Source: Jaltomata sinuosa (lineage: Eukaryota; Streptophyta; Magnoliopsida; Solanales; Solanaceae). Taken from it: DNA of 64,000 bases. Shown piece by piece: positions 1 to 11,900 of this stretch (within the stretch, counting starts at the first letter, position 1; each line of letters begins with the position of its first letter). The DNA is taken from NCBI GenBank assembly GCA_003996215.1, contig QJPP01000687.1:367119-431118 (forward strand). Reading direction: 5' to 3'. The notes below the pieces were generated by a model. The model searched no databases. It saw only the letters and a program-made list of their open reading frames with translations, and was not told the origin of the DNA. The position numbers were made by a program, and so were the translations under genes.

Positions 1-480
1 CCCAAGTGATCATGTATTTGGTTAAATGAGTTTTATAGTTAGGACATATCTTTCATAACTATTGAAATAAATAGTATTTAACTTTACTATTTTGCACTCG
101 GAAACAACCGCCTACGTCTGAGGTAGAGGCTAGATCTGCGTATATTCTACTCTCTCAAGACTCTACTTTGTGAAACAACACTGGGGATCCATTTGGCCAT
201 AAATTTCCCAAGTAAAATTTGAGAAAATATTTGGCAAATAGTGTTTGCCCATATCATTTGCCATTATTTGGCAAATAACCCCAAATTTCCAAATACTAGA
301 AAAAACTAATATTTGCGCCAAATCTCATTATTTGAGAGCTTTTAAAAATTCAAATTCTACACCAAACTTTTATCTTTTACAAAAACACCCTCTATTTATT
401 CAAATTCTACACCAACTTTTATCTTTGAAAGGAACAATAATCGTGCTTCACTACTTGTTATTTGCTGCAGCGAAGATTTA
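1..480. other. Gene-free left edge with SINE remnant
   Basis: I see no gene here. Positions about 97-185 hold a degraded TS-type SINE in plus orientation: the family order 'gaaacaacc..tctac..gaggtag..tctgcgta..cactttgtg' is still readable. The rest is AT-rich with no coding signal. Confidence 0.5.
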
Positions 481-1120
481 ACTGACTTATTGCGGAAGTC
501 ATGAACCTTGTTTTAGAGATATACCAAGAAATATACCTTGTTTTAGAAATATACCTTATTGCGAAAGTCATGAACCTTGTTTTAGAGATATACCAAGAAA
601 TATACCTTGTTTTAGAAATATACCAACCAATTGCGGAAGTTATTTATAATAAGAAATATACCAAGAAAGAAAGAAAAGTGGTTCCCTCTCCTTTCCTCTT
701 GTTGTCTAATTTTATTATATACTATTTATAACACGTTATTGGTATGCGATTTTATCATTTCGAGTAAATACTCTAAAAAATTATCAAGGTATGAATTTTC
801 TTTCTCATATATAATGGCAATTTTTTCTTAAATTGAATTTGTAACCTTAAGTATATTGAGGAAAAGTTACATGTTTTGGATGCTTGGTGTTGAAATTCAT
901 TCTGATGTGACGAGTCTCCAAGACATTTTTAAAAACTAAAATAAGGCATCAAAACAAGATCTTGCTAAAGCAAGACAAGTTTTAATGCTTTTGATGCCTG
1001 ATTCTGATCTTTGATGGTGTATGTCAAACTCATCGCATCAAAAGATGAATTTTAGCATCAAATATTCAAGACAAGTACCTTTTACTCGATATATTCAGGA
1101 TTATAAATGCAATTTTAAAA
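480..1120 (+). mobile_element. Ty1/copia retrotransposon 5' fragment (LTR edge, leader, gag remnant)
   Basis: From about 715 the sequence runs 'atttataacacgttattgg', a leader found just behind some plant copia LTRs. From about 860 a broken reading frame resembles copia Gag: residues such as EIHSDVTSLQDIF, then NKASKQDLAKA, interrupted by stops. The same leader and gag region recur at 48150-48460, which supports the assignment. No integrase or reverse transcriptase follows, so this is a dead 5' end. The upstream LTR boundary cannot be placed with confidence. Confidence 0.5.
486..623. repeat. 69-bp direct tandem duplication (2 copies)
   Basis: A unit starting 'cttattgcg(g/a)aagtcatgaa' at 486 starts again at 555, so the period is 69 bp. 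The two copies differ at very few bases. It lies in the presumed LTR part of the copia fragment. Confidence 0.85.
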
Positions 1121-1688
1121 AGATTTGTCATTATTTATAAAAAAAAAAAAATCATACTTTTAATGTTTTTTAGAGTATTTGCTCAAGATTACAGAATCTC
1201 ATGTTAATAATATGTTATAAATTGTATAACGAAATTAAACAACAAAAAGGGAGAGAGAGAACAATTTTTGTTCCCTATTATAAATAAAGAGCTATTTATA
1301 AGCCTTAAAAGATAAAGTTACTTGAACACCAAAGCTTGCTTGCTACAGTGCAATGGGCATCCACCATATATATTCATCACAGATATCAGTTATTAATAAT
1401 TATTTTTTTAAAAAATTTTTTAGATAAAATATTTAATGAGTTAAATCTTTTACACAAAAAATAGTCTACTTCAAAAAATAGTTCATTTATTATCAAATTT
1501 GGCCATTACCTCCGTGTTTGCATTTAAATTTTCCTTACCACCATTCGTATCGGCATTTTCTTCTTTGCCACTTACTATGCTTTTTCCCCCCAACATATAT
1601 TAATATAAAAAAATTCGAAACATCAAAAGGATGTATATACCATCTAAGGTATGAATATAGTATAAACAACGCATATGAATATATATAT

Positions 1689-1731
<43 letters not shown>

Positions 1732-2260
1732 CAATATATTACGTAATTATTTTATACAAGATCGATACACGTTTATACAATGTATATTTATACGTTACAT
1801 ATACACTATATATACATAACATATACAACGTTTGAGAAGTTATATATGAATTTTCCTTGGTGATTAATAAAATTATTAGTTACCAAAAAAATAAAATATA
1901 AACTGGCCATTTAGCCACGATCAAAATCGTGGCTAAAAGGCAAATATTTTTGACTTTTCGATTATTTTTTTATAAATAAAAATATGCTTATATTTATTGT
2001 AAGCTAATTACTTTTTCGTATATATAGAAACCCCCCTTTTTATTTTTTAGGTTTGAACAGTTAATAGCCATGGTACACAGAGCCACAGCTATATGGTCAA
2101 AATTCGAATTTAAAGCCGAGTTCAACTGAATTCATTGCTTTCGGCTTGAACTATTTATATATAATGCAATAGAAGATTAAAGTGTGTGTATAAAATAAGA
2201 TCTTATTCCTTCTGAACTCTCAGAATTTAGCTCTTGGATTAGCCTCAATATATATATTTG
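1121..2260. other. AT-rich intergenic stretch with (TA)n microsatellite
   Basis: No gene is supported. A (TA)n microsatellite sits at about 1694-1728. Short open frames here are AT-rich noise without family features. Confidence 0.5.
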
Positions 2261-2342
2261 CTAAAATGCAGACTCAAGACATGGTTGCTTTCAACAGTCT
2301 ATAACAATTCATACCTTTTTATTCCCACATCCCAATTAAATC

Positions 2343-2450
2343 AACAACAACATGTCCAATATAGTCCACAAAGTGGGGTTTGACGAGTAGAGTATACACG
2401 GACTTTACCTTGCCTCAATGGTAGAGAAGTTGTTTCTAATAGACGTCAAA
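2343..2450 (-). mobile_element. TS-type SINE, degraded
   Basis: Read on the plus strand it begins with a (CAA)n stretch, the complement of the (TTG)n SINE tail. It continues with degraded 'gtccacaaagtggggttt', 'gtatacacggactttacc' and 'ggtagagaagttgtttc'. It lies in the 3' flank of the first GILT gene, at a different site from the SINE behind the second GILT gene (8585-8688), so the two insertions are independent. Confidence 0.65.
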
Positions 2451-2660
2451 CTGTCATATTACAATTTACAACATTTCCTATAAACAGCTGATTAGAGAAG
2501 TAAGCACCTTCATTATCATCCATAATATGATAAATATCTCACAAATACATTCACCAACTCATCATTTCATAAGAAACAACCAGCATCAATGAGCTCTACA
2601 GTATACGCGCCGCGCAGCACGATAGAGAGCAAGCATGTGGATTATGCAGATGCAGCCAGC

Positions 2661-5600
2661 TTAACTCTGTTCAACAAATGATGTAATAGCTGGAATTATA
2701 GTTGATAACTTGGAAGTGAAACTTAGAGATTTAGATGAGCTGCAACCGGGAATCGAAGCAGTTCCTTTGTAAGCTTTGCAGATGTAGCTTATGAATTCCC
2801 TGTAGTCCTGTAATGATGAAAATACATTGTCATTGCGTTGGGCTTCGCCCTAATTTTCATCTAAGATTGAACAAGATTAGATTAGTCTCGCTAAATTCGT
2901 CCTTGAATGATTCATTGATGGAATTAGGCTAGGTGTATGAAAATTTCTTGCGATTCGCCTTCTTTCTTCGACGAAGAGTGAAAGCCACTTGACTATAAAG
3001 CCCCTTGCTCCACTCATTTTTGAACTTCTAATCAGACTTGGCTGAACTTGGAACGAGATAGATCAAAAGGTCGTTCATTAGCCCTACTAGTCAAATACAG
3101 GAAAAAGAGGGATTGATTTCGACCTTGCTTTTTTAGGTCTCAGGCTGAGGGAAGTACTTTTTGGGGGCTGATGGTACTCCTTTGGACTATGTTGTTCAAA
3201 CACTCCAAAAATGTCGTCGCATCCGTGTCAGATCCTCTAACGATGCACTACTTTTGAAGGGTCCACCAGACACTTAGCAGCATTTTTGAAGATCAATCAG
3301 AGCAACACAGCCTTTTGGATGGTTTAAACCGACTAGCAGACCAAGTCGTGCTCAGAGGAGAATTTTGATACAACGCCATAACGGTGATTTTCTGAGTTCT
3401 ACATACTTCTTGATCACAACCATCATCTACAGAACTTCCGATTCCCCTCCCTCCTTCCCCCGAATATAGAGGTCATTTACATTAGTCATAACTCGTACAA
3501 AACAAGAATTCATGAAGCAGATAGATATAGAAAAGACTTATGAAGAACTGTTGAAAGTAAAAGGCAATATCAAAGCAACAATAACATATCCAGTGCAATA
3601 CTGTATCCCTACCTTGGGAGGTGGAGAGGCTGTTTGGGACTTGTCACACCCAAAGCGAGAATCATACCACTAGACCAGACGCCCACAAAGCAAATTCAGG
3701 GGAAAATTGAAATTCTTTGCTGGCAACTTTCTTATAACTATGAAATTTTTATCCAGGGCAATGCTAGGCAGGGACTATATAACGGTAGATAATATTGCAA
3801 AATGCAAGAATATAGAGGAAGAATTAGAAACTAACATAGTAAAGCGGTTGGCCATCAACAACAACCCATGGCACAAATTTATGCGGAGGTGTCTCAGCCG
3901 CGTGACGTAGTTCAAGCTGCACATAAGATTTAAGCAAACGTTAACATAAAGAACATAAGATATATCAACTATAAGAATGAAAACATTTTGTTCAATCAAA
4001 GTTCTTCACATATAACTCAAGTTCGAATCTAATGATTTTTTGTTGTTGGATACCAAGCCAAACAAGTGGATCTTGAGGACTACAGTTCCAAATTATCACT
4101 AGATAATTGCATTAATCTCAGACAATCCACACGAGTAATTTAAATCCTTTTCGATCTCAGCATAGCAAGAAATGAGGAATATGTCATTTCTTTTACCTGC
4201 AATATTAGATATTTTAGAAGATCTTGTACCACTATGTCAACATTTTCATCTTGAACTTCCTCACAAATATGTCTGTTTATATGCAGAGACTTGTCAAAAT
4301 TCGATATATGAGCAGCTTGGCACACAAATAGGGACGGGATGCACTGGTTGAAGGCGCAGGAGTTGGACTCCAAACTACAATGACTCAGTGACTCAGTCCC
4401 AAACAAGTTGAGGTCGGTTATATGAATCCTCAAGGGTACCAGGTGTATAATTCCTTACTGTCGTATTTTTCTCCCTTATAGATAAGGATTATTCACGTTA
4501 AAATCTTGGTGTCCTTGTAATTAGAGAAATCTTACAAGGAATGTAATTCAGAAATAATACCAACTTATTGACTTACTAAGAAATGCTCAAAAACACCCAA
4601 AAAAAGCAAAAAGAGAGAAGCAAAGAACTAACCTCTTTGCCTCGGTCACTGCCAACGCAATCAGTAACGAGCTTTGCATTCAACTTCAGCTTTTCGAAAC
4701 ATGTTTCCCACTGTGTATAATTCTCATGATAGATCAGACTTTCCACACAGTAAATGAAAGGGAAGTGTTCGTTCTGCATTAAAATATCCAATAAAAATGC
4801 AACTTGAATTTAGAATAGTCGCAAAATCAATTTTCAACAACTGAACTATGCGTAAATTGCACAGAAAATACAGACGACCGGAAAGTGGAATTCTAACTAG
4901 CAGCTTACCAAATGTGGCCAGGCATCAAGAGCACAAGCCTCCACAGTGTCCAGAAAACATTCAGCTGGACCATGCTGCAAACATAACAACAAACACAACT
5001 TCATAAATCTCTAAAGGCAGGGGCGAAGCCAGGCAAGGCCGAACCCCGTCCGAACCTTCTTTGGCTGAAAATTATACTGTTTATAATGGTTAATATTTTA
5101 TACATAAAGAGAGAAGATGTTGAATCCCTTTAGCTTCTTCGTGTTTTTACTTCTCCATATTTTGAACCTCTTAGTGAAAATCCTGGCTCCACTATTGTCT
5201 AAAGGGTTCATTTGGTTCAAAACCAGGATAATCATTCTCACCTTGTATATGAAATAAGTTATACCCAGAATTTAGTACAACAACAACAACATACCTAGTG
5301 TAATCCCGTAGACCTTACCCCTAACTTGGGAGGTAAAGAGGTTGTTCAGATAGACCCTCAACCCAAGGAAAAACATATCAAAACATATCGAGAAAGAAAT
5401 AACGGATGTGAAGAAATCATGGCAAATTACTATAGTAAGCATGTCAAAGCATTTCGAAAGAAAAAAAGGATCAGTAACTACAAGAAACGACAAATAGTAA
5501 TAGAAATCAAACTGGAAGAGTAATACTACTACTAGCATGAAAGATAAGCACAACATATCAAAGCAGACCTTACCCCTGCCTTGGAAGGTAGAGAGGTTGT

Positions 5601-6485
5601 TTTCGACAGACCAGAAAAGCATATCAAAGCAGATCAAAAAAGAAATAACAAAAGTAAGAAAACCATGGCAAAATACTATAGACAGCATTCCGAAAGAAAA
5701 AAAAAGGGACAGTAACTACGATAAAATAATCTGATATTCGAAGTACAAGAAACAACGGATAGTATCAGAAATCGAAGGACAAGAAACAACAGATAGTAAC
5801 AGAAATTGAAGGACAATTAGAAACAACAGATAGTGACAGAAATTGAAGGACAAGAAACTACTAGTACTAGTATGGAAAGATACAAAAGATAGTAACACAA
5901 ATCGAAGGACAAGAAATAACAGAAATCGAAGGACAAGAAACAACAGATAGTAACAGAAATCAAAGGACAAGAAATAACAGATAGTAGCAGAAATTGAATG
6001 ACAAGAAACTACTACTGCTATGGAAAGACACAACAGATAGTAAGAGAAATCGAAGGACAAGAAATAACAGATAGTAACAGAAATTGAAAGACATGAAACA
6101 ACATATAGTAACAGAAATCCAAGGACAATTAGAAACAACAGATAGTACCAGAAATCGAAGAACAAGAAACTACTATTACTACTAGTATGTAAAGATAAGC
6201 TAAACAAAAGAGAGATTCTTGGAGTACCTGGCATTTGAAGGTGTTATTGGCTTGAATCTTAGTATTGCCCCATGGAACAAGTTTAAGATCAACAATATCA
6301 ATAATCCCATTCTTAAAAATCTTAGGTAAATAATTAACAATGAAATTGGAACAGCCAGGACATAAGCTTTCATAATACAAAATCAATGACACTTTTTTCT
6401 CACAAGAAATGGAAGAAAATTGGATGAAGCATAGTAAGGAAACTAAGAAAAATGATGATACATTTTTTTGGAAAGAAATTCCCAT
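2661..6485 (-). CDS. GILT-type (gamma-interferon-inducible lysosomal thiol reductase-like) protein, copy 1
   Basis: Five exons on the minus strand: 6485-6228, 4974-4909, 4773-4633, 3916-3836, 2807-2661 (230 aa); all introns have GT-AG ends. A signal peptide (about residues 1-28, ending SSISC) suggests entry into the secretory pathway. The thioredoxin-like active site is CPGC in SLCPGCSNF. The family signature CQHGxxECxxxxxxxC spans the exon 1/2 junction, and exon 3 carries FPFIYCVESL. GILT proteins reduce disulfides; the plant substrate is not evident from the sequence. It is a tandem paralogue of the gene at 8929-14972. Oddities: exon 4 lacks four codons (AETPPHK against AETNALQPPHK in copy 2). 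The last exon is shorter, with an internal deletion and an apparent 1-nt insertion near the end that brings an early stop. It may be a decaying paralogue, but no exon contains an internal stop. Confidence 0.85.
2830..3170. other. Possible mitochondrial-derived insert (NUMT) in GILT1 intron 4
   Basis: This stretch is richer in GC and in composition unlike the surrounding introns. Phrases such as 'ttgggcttcgccc' and 'cgttcattagccctactag' have the look of plant mitochondrial intergenic DNA. This is a judgement of style only. The equivalent GILT2 intron (9136-9793) has nothing similar. Confidence 0.35.
3188..3307. mobile_element. Small MITE-like repeat ('caaacactccaaaaatgtcgtcg' type)
   Basis: The segment opens with 'actatgttgttcaaacactc' and closes with 'agatcaatcagagcaacaca', an imperfect inverted pair. 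The same repeat, with termini 'gttgctcggactcttc' and 'gaagagtctgatcaac', occurs at 27838-28122 in the third RPS4 gene. Common repeat type in Solanaceae; class uncertain. Confidence 0.45.
5018..5197. mobile_element. hAT-type MITE with perfect 8-bp target duplication
   Basis: The termini are imperfect inverted repeats: 'caggggcgaagccagg' on the left and 'cctggctccactattg' on the right. It is flanked on both sides by TCTAAAGG (5010-5017 and 5198-5205), the 8-bp target-site duplication expected of hAT elements. At 180 bp with no coding capacity it is non-autonomous. It sits in GILT1 intron 1. Confidence 0.85.
5279..6190 (-). mobile_element. TS-SINE/RTE-type LINE tail with internal minisatellite
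   Basis: Plus-strand reading starts with (CAA)n and 'catacctagtgtaatccc', the complement of the TS-type 3' end. It continues into 'agaaataacggatgtgaag..catggcaaa', a stretch also present next to other TS tails at 33530-33580 and 57390-57420 and, in related form, in front of RTE-like coding remnants at 58960-59440. From about 5733 to 6160 it turns into a tandem array with unit close to 'acaagaaacaacagatagta' plus 'acagaaatcgaagg' (about 34 bp, roughly a dozen imperfect copies). It fills most of GILT1 intron 1. Confidence 0.6.
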
Positions 6486-7022
6486 TTTTGAGATGATGGA
6501 ATTTGGGATTTTTTGTGTGTGTTTTTGACTTTATATGAGGTTTGTGCTGATGAATTCATTATCATTAGCTAAAGCAGACAACTCATAACAGTTCTAAATC
6601 AATTTTAAAATTGCATCTAACTTTTCGTCACGGGTTCGAGAATTGAAAAATCAATCGTTATTATTTTAAAAAGTGCATAACATGTGTAAGAGAAAAGTAA
6701 GAAATCGTTTAGCATGCTGGATAATATTAAATATCCTTAAATTAAATATGGGACCAAATTTATATTCCGTTTAATAGTCGATATAAAATTATATTATCTA
6801 TTAAGCGCAATATAAATTTAATCACATACTTAAACCAAAATATCTCACCTTTATCATATATTTAACTTGAGACTATTTTGAGATGATGGAATTTGGGGAT
6901 TTTTTTTGTGTTTTTTTTTGACTTTATGGAGATTGTGCTTATAAAATCATTATCATTAGCAAAAGCAGACAACTCATAACAGTTCTAAAATCAATTTCAT
7001 AATTGCCACTAACTTATTGTTC
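6486..7022. repeat. Duplicated proximal promoter/leader of GILT1
   Basis: The roughly 145 bp just upstream of the GILT1 start codon (6486-6630) recurs at 6876-7022, offset 390 bp in the same orientation. Both read 'gagatgatggaatttggg', a T-rich run, 'ttgactttat', then 'gcagacaactcataacagtt'. The copy next to the gene has TATAAA on the minus strand at 6530-6535; the distal copy has lost it. The repeat boundary falls immediately before the ATG, so only non-coding DNA is duplicated. Confidence 0.8.
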
Positions 7023-8560
7023 TATTGTGTGACTCAAGACTTGTTCAGAGAATGAATCTAGACATTAATATAATAAGGATACATTTAAAGTTTAAACATA
7101 TTTTGGATAAGTTCAAAATATTAAAAATATTTTTCGTAAAATTAGATTTGGCCTCATGTATATATCGTGTATACGTGAGGCAAATCAACCCAATTCATTT
7201 TTTACTCACGAAGTCACTCTTTTTTACTAACTCTTCAGGAGTCATTAGGCAAGACATTAAAATTAGAAATATATATTTTATTTAAGTTAAGAATTTATTG
7301 AAAACGATTTCTCTATTTGTAAAAGATAAAAATAAAATTGTGTACAATATTATCCTTTTCACATGGACATGTGTTGTTGTTAAGGTTAAAAAAATATATA
7401 TTATGATTTGCACACGATTTCACATGGCTATCCGTAAATGTCGATTATATTATTATTATAATTGCCCACCTATACTTTTTTTTATTTGGAATAATGTGAT
7501 TATTAGCTGTCTTGTATACGAATTAAAAAAATTCCACGTGAATTATATTTTAGTATTTGTCAAGTGCCTCTTTCCAAAAATTATTTCCTCATGGAATTTT
7601 ATAATGCCAACATTTCACAAATAATAATATTCCTTCTGTATCAATTTGTTTATTTTAATTTGGTTGGACACGATTTTTTTTAAAAAGGATCATGTAATTT
7701 TAAACTAAATATATGTATAAAATATCAAAATATTTTTCTGATCATGTGGTCTTAGATATATTACGTGAGATGTTGAAATTAAAGAAATTGTGAAATAAGA
7801 AGAGAGATATTTTTTAAACAAATTAAAATAGAAAGTAAAATAAATAACACGGAAGGAGTAATTATTTATAGCTAGGAAACCGAGGAAATGGGGTGAAAAA
7901 TCCCTTTACAATTTGAAATTAAGTAAGTGTTTTTTTCAGATCTCTTATGTGTAAAAATAAGATCTCTTATGTGTAAAAAATAAAAATCTCTTGTAAAAAG
8001 GTCATAATCGAATGAATTGAGTTGTCAACATGAAAGCTTAAGAGCTCAACAGGAATAGTCATATGGCAACCTTTTATAAAAAAGAAATTTAAATATTTAC
8101 AAACTTATGATATTAAAAAAAGAAGAAGGGGAAGTGTGTTGGATTCCTTGCATGAAATATCGAGTTTTAATCTCATTCTGACTTGGTCATTCATAAGACC
8201 AATTAATTCGATCAGAATAGTGAAACGAAAGGCAGTAAAAGAAGTTAGATACTCCTCCAACGCCTCAACCAACCTAACAAATACTCTTAACATAATGTGA
8301 TATTATATGTTTTGGGCCAAAGTCATACGATTATTCTGTGTTGCATTCTTTTTTTCCCACTTGGGTAGAAATTTCAAAAGTAATGTGCTGTATTCAATGA
8401 TTAAAATTCTGCTCAACTTAATCCGTTTTGTGAATTCAACTGAATCCATCACTTTCAACTTGAACAGTGTGCAGCTATGCTAAAAAAGATCAAAATATGT
8501 ACGTAAAAAATAAGATCACATTCATTCTGAATTGGTTGAATTTAAGCCTTGGACTCAAGA
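7023..8560. other. Intergenic between GILT paralogues, with Stowaway-like MITE
   Basis: Nothing gene-like. About 7629-7863 is a MITE with inverted ends, left 'attccttctgtatcaattt' and right '..aataacacggaaggagtaa', the usual plant Stowaway/mariner-type terminus. From about 8390 on the sequence is homologous to the 3' flank of GILT1 (from about 2100), showing that the tandem duplication included 3' flanking DNA. Confidence 0.55.
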
Positions 8561-8584
8561 CATGGCTGCTTTGATGTTGACAAC

Positions 8585-8688
8585 AATAATATATCAGTCT
8601 ATTAATTCCACAAGTGGGATTTGGAGAGGGTAGTGTGTACGCAGGCCTTACCCCTACGAGGTAGAGAGGCTGTTTCTGATAGACCCTC
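8585..8688 (-). mobile_element. TS-type SINE with 21-bp target duplication
   Basis: A SINE in minus orientation: (CAA)n-type tail side at the left, then 'ccacaagtgggatttgg', 'gtgtacgcaggccttacccc', 'gaggtagagaggctgtttc' and 'gaccctc'. It is flanked by a direct repeat of 21 bp, 8564-8584 and 8689-8709, starting 'ggctgctttgatgt', with one mismatch. The matching point downstream of GILT1 is empty, so this inserted after the gene duplication. Confidence 0.8.
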
Positions 8689-8928
8689 GGCTGCTTTGAT
8701 GTAGACAACTTATAAAAATCCATACTCTCTATATCCACATCCCAAATTGAACCAAATTCTCACATTACAACAATTTCTATAAGCAGCTGATTAGAGAGAA
8801 CTGAGCACCTCTTATATCATCCATCATGACAAATATTACAAATGCATAAACCATCTCATCATTTCATAAAACGAACCAGCATCGAGGAGCTCAATATAAA
8901 ACGCAACACGATAGAACAGCCTGGTGGA

Positions 8929-11900
8929 TTATGCAGATGCAGTGAGCTTACCGCGGTTCAACCATGATGTAATAGCTGAACTTATAGTTGATAACTTGGA
9001 AATGGCTGTCTGCTTTAAGCAGAAAGGATTGGATTTCCTTCCCATTTTAATGACATTGACGGATGAGCTGCAACCGGGGATCGTAGCAGTTCCTTTGTAC
9101 GCTTTGCAGATGAAGCTTATGAAGTCCGTGTAGTCCTGCAACGATGAAAAACATTGTCATAATGGAGAATTTTCATATAGCAACCATAACTGGGTGACTT
9201 ATGAGTTTACTCCATTCTTCATGATCGGGCACGTCAGTTAAAAGTAGTACAGAACTTTTCATACTGATTTTGGTATGCTTTACTTGAATCAGGGTCCAAC
9301 AGAGACAGTCTCTCTACCTTCACAAGGTAGGGGTAAGGTTGCGTACACCACCCTCCCCAGACCCCACTTGTCAGATATACACTTGGTATGTTGTTGTTGT
9401 AAAAGTTGTACAAAACAAAAAACTTCAATAGCAGATAGATATAGAAAAGACTTCAAGGAACTGTTAGAGAGCCAAGGCAACTTCGGAGGTAGAAAGCTCT
9501 AAATCAGCCCAGAAGGCTGAAGTCCGCTCCTTAAAGTGAATAGGCTAGCAACTTTCATATTAACAACATCAACATACGCAGAGTAATCCCACAAGTGGGG
9601 TCCGGGCCTCTGGGGAGGGTAGTATGTCGCAAAAACGAAATAGTTTTCAGGGGAAATGCCGGATGGGGGGAAGGGGTTTGTTGCATGCAGGGAAATAACT
9701 CAAAAACATAATTTGACAAACAGCTAGAAAGGGACTATAACACAAGATAATAAACAGTGCAAGTTCTGAAATATAGAGGAGAAAGAAACTGACATCATAA
9801 AGTGGTTGGCCATCAACAACAACCCACGGTACATATTTATGTGGAGGCTGAAGGGCATTTGTCTCAGCCGCATAATGTAGTTCGAGCTGCACATAAGACC
9901 AAATAACATTAATCTACAGAACATAAGATGTTACTAGAAACAAAACATCATACCAAATAAAATGTGTTCCATCAAAGTTCTTAATAAATCAAATTGCTTC
10001 CGATAAGCTCAAATGATAATGATTTTCTGTTGATGTAATTCAAGCCAAAGAAATGGATGCTAGGACTAGCTTTCCGAGTTATTCTACACAATTTCATTAA
10101 TCTCAAACAGCGCATGTGAGTAACTTAAATCCTCTCTGGTCTCGGCATCGGAAGAAACGAGGAAAACATCATTTGTTGACCTGCACCACTAGAAATTTCT
10201 GAAGTACTTTTACCGCTATGTTAGCAATTTTATCTTCAATTTCTTAATTAATTTGATTCACTTCCCCTCTTTATGTTACTCTCATGAGAATAAGGTTACA
10301 ATTACAATTTCATTAACCAAGCTGCCACTTGTTTGCTGAAAAACTGTCGGTTTATGTCTTCTTCTTTTTTTATGACCGTAACTGTGGGTTTATTTCTTGA
10401 GAACCAAAATCTAGGTATTTCAAGTTATTCAGAGGTTTCATGTTCTAGTGGAAAGGGAGACAACTTGAATGTTAACGCATTTCTCTCCTGACAACGGAGG
10501 TGACTACATTTCAAGGGAATTTGATGAGTATTGTTCAAGCTATGGGCTCAAACATGAATAGACAGTTCGTGAAACCCCACCACAACATGATGGTGTAACT
10601 AAAAGGATGAATTGCATCATGGTTGAGAAGGTGAGAAGCATGTTCAGAATGGCTAAACTGCCCAAGTTATTATAGGTCGAAGCAGTTCAGAATTCAGACA
10701 ACCTATTACTTTATCAACAGAAGTCTATGAATTTCACTGAGTTTTAGATGAATGAGGAGGTGTCCTACTCCCAATCTAAGGGTGTTCATGTGAGAGCTTC
10801 CGAACATGACCTGCAGGAGCAACAAATGAAGTTGGATGATAAGGCCGTTCTTTGCATATTCATCAGTTACATATTGTGGGACCCCGAAGAGAAGAAAGTC
10901 ATCAGAAGCAGAGATATACGGTTCCGAGAAAATGATGTGAAATTGCTAATAATCAGTCAGTGATTGCCAAAAAAAAATTAACAGTCCATAATCTTGTTAC
11001 GTTACTTCTACTTCTAACCATCCTGTAGGCGGAGAAAGCACTACAGAAAGAGTAGACAAGGTTGTTGAGAGAAAGAGCACCCAGATGAAGATGTTGAGGA
11101 AGGGACGCCACTTGATGATGATGCCGAGCAAGTGAAGCATCCTACTACAGAAGAAGAAGAACAACCTCATCCTACTCAAGAAGTAGAGCAACCTCTAAGG
11201 AAATCAAAAAGGCAAAGCGTAAAATCATCCAAGTATGCTTCTCAAGTATTCCGCATTAGAGATGAGTGTAGCCAAAAAGTCTTAAGAAGGTGTTGTCTTA
11301 TCCAGAATTGGATGAAAGTCGTGCAAAAAGAGATGAAATCTCTACAAATAAAAAAAGTCTCATTTGTAATGATAACAACTTTATCATTTGTTTTATGTGG
11401 ATACATAATTATTATACAACAAGACAAGAAGTTGATCAAGTTGACGGGAGATATGTCTCATTTGACATGAAGGACTGGGTTGGGCCCGGCACAACAAATT
11501 CTAGAATGAAGATTGTTCAAGATAGAACAAGTAGAATGGTGAGGTTGTCACAAGAGAAGTACATTGAACGTGTACTTGAATGCTTTAACATGAAGAATGC
11601 TAAGTCAATCTGCACACCTCTTGCTAGTCATACAAAGTTAAGCAAGTAGATGTGCCTTACAACAAAGGAAGAGAAAGATAGTATGGGAAGAATTCCTTAT
11701 TCCTTTGCCATCAGGAGTTTAATTATGCAACAGTTTGCAACAAAGATCACATTGCTCACGCAATCGGTGCTGTCAGGGGGTCGAAACAGAACACCGGGAA
11801 CTGTAAACTGGATATCCCATATACCAGAGAGATATCTCAAGGGACTGTTTGTGTTTTGAAAGATCTGATCCTTTCAAGCCATGATTTTCCATGTTTGAAT

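Noticed and set aside
5716..6234. 172-codon minus-strand frame with Phe/Leu/Ser repeats
   Set aside because: It is the translation of the LINE-derived minisatellite in GILT1 intron 1.
7025..7624. Two adjacent open frames of 86 and 108 codons
   Set aside because: AT-rich, no family motif, no splice-site-supported extension; consistent with chance.
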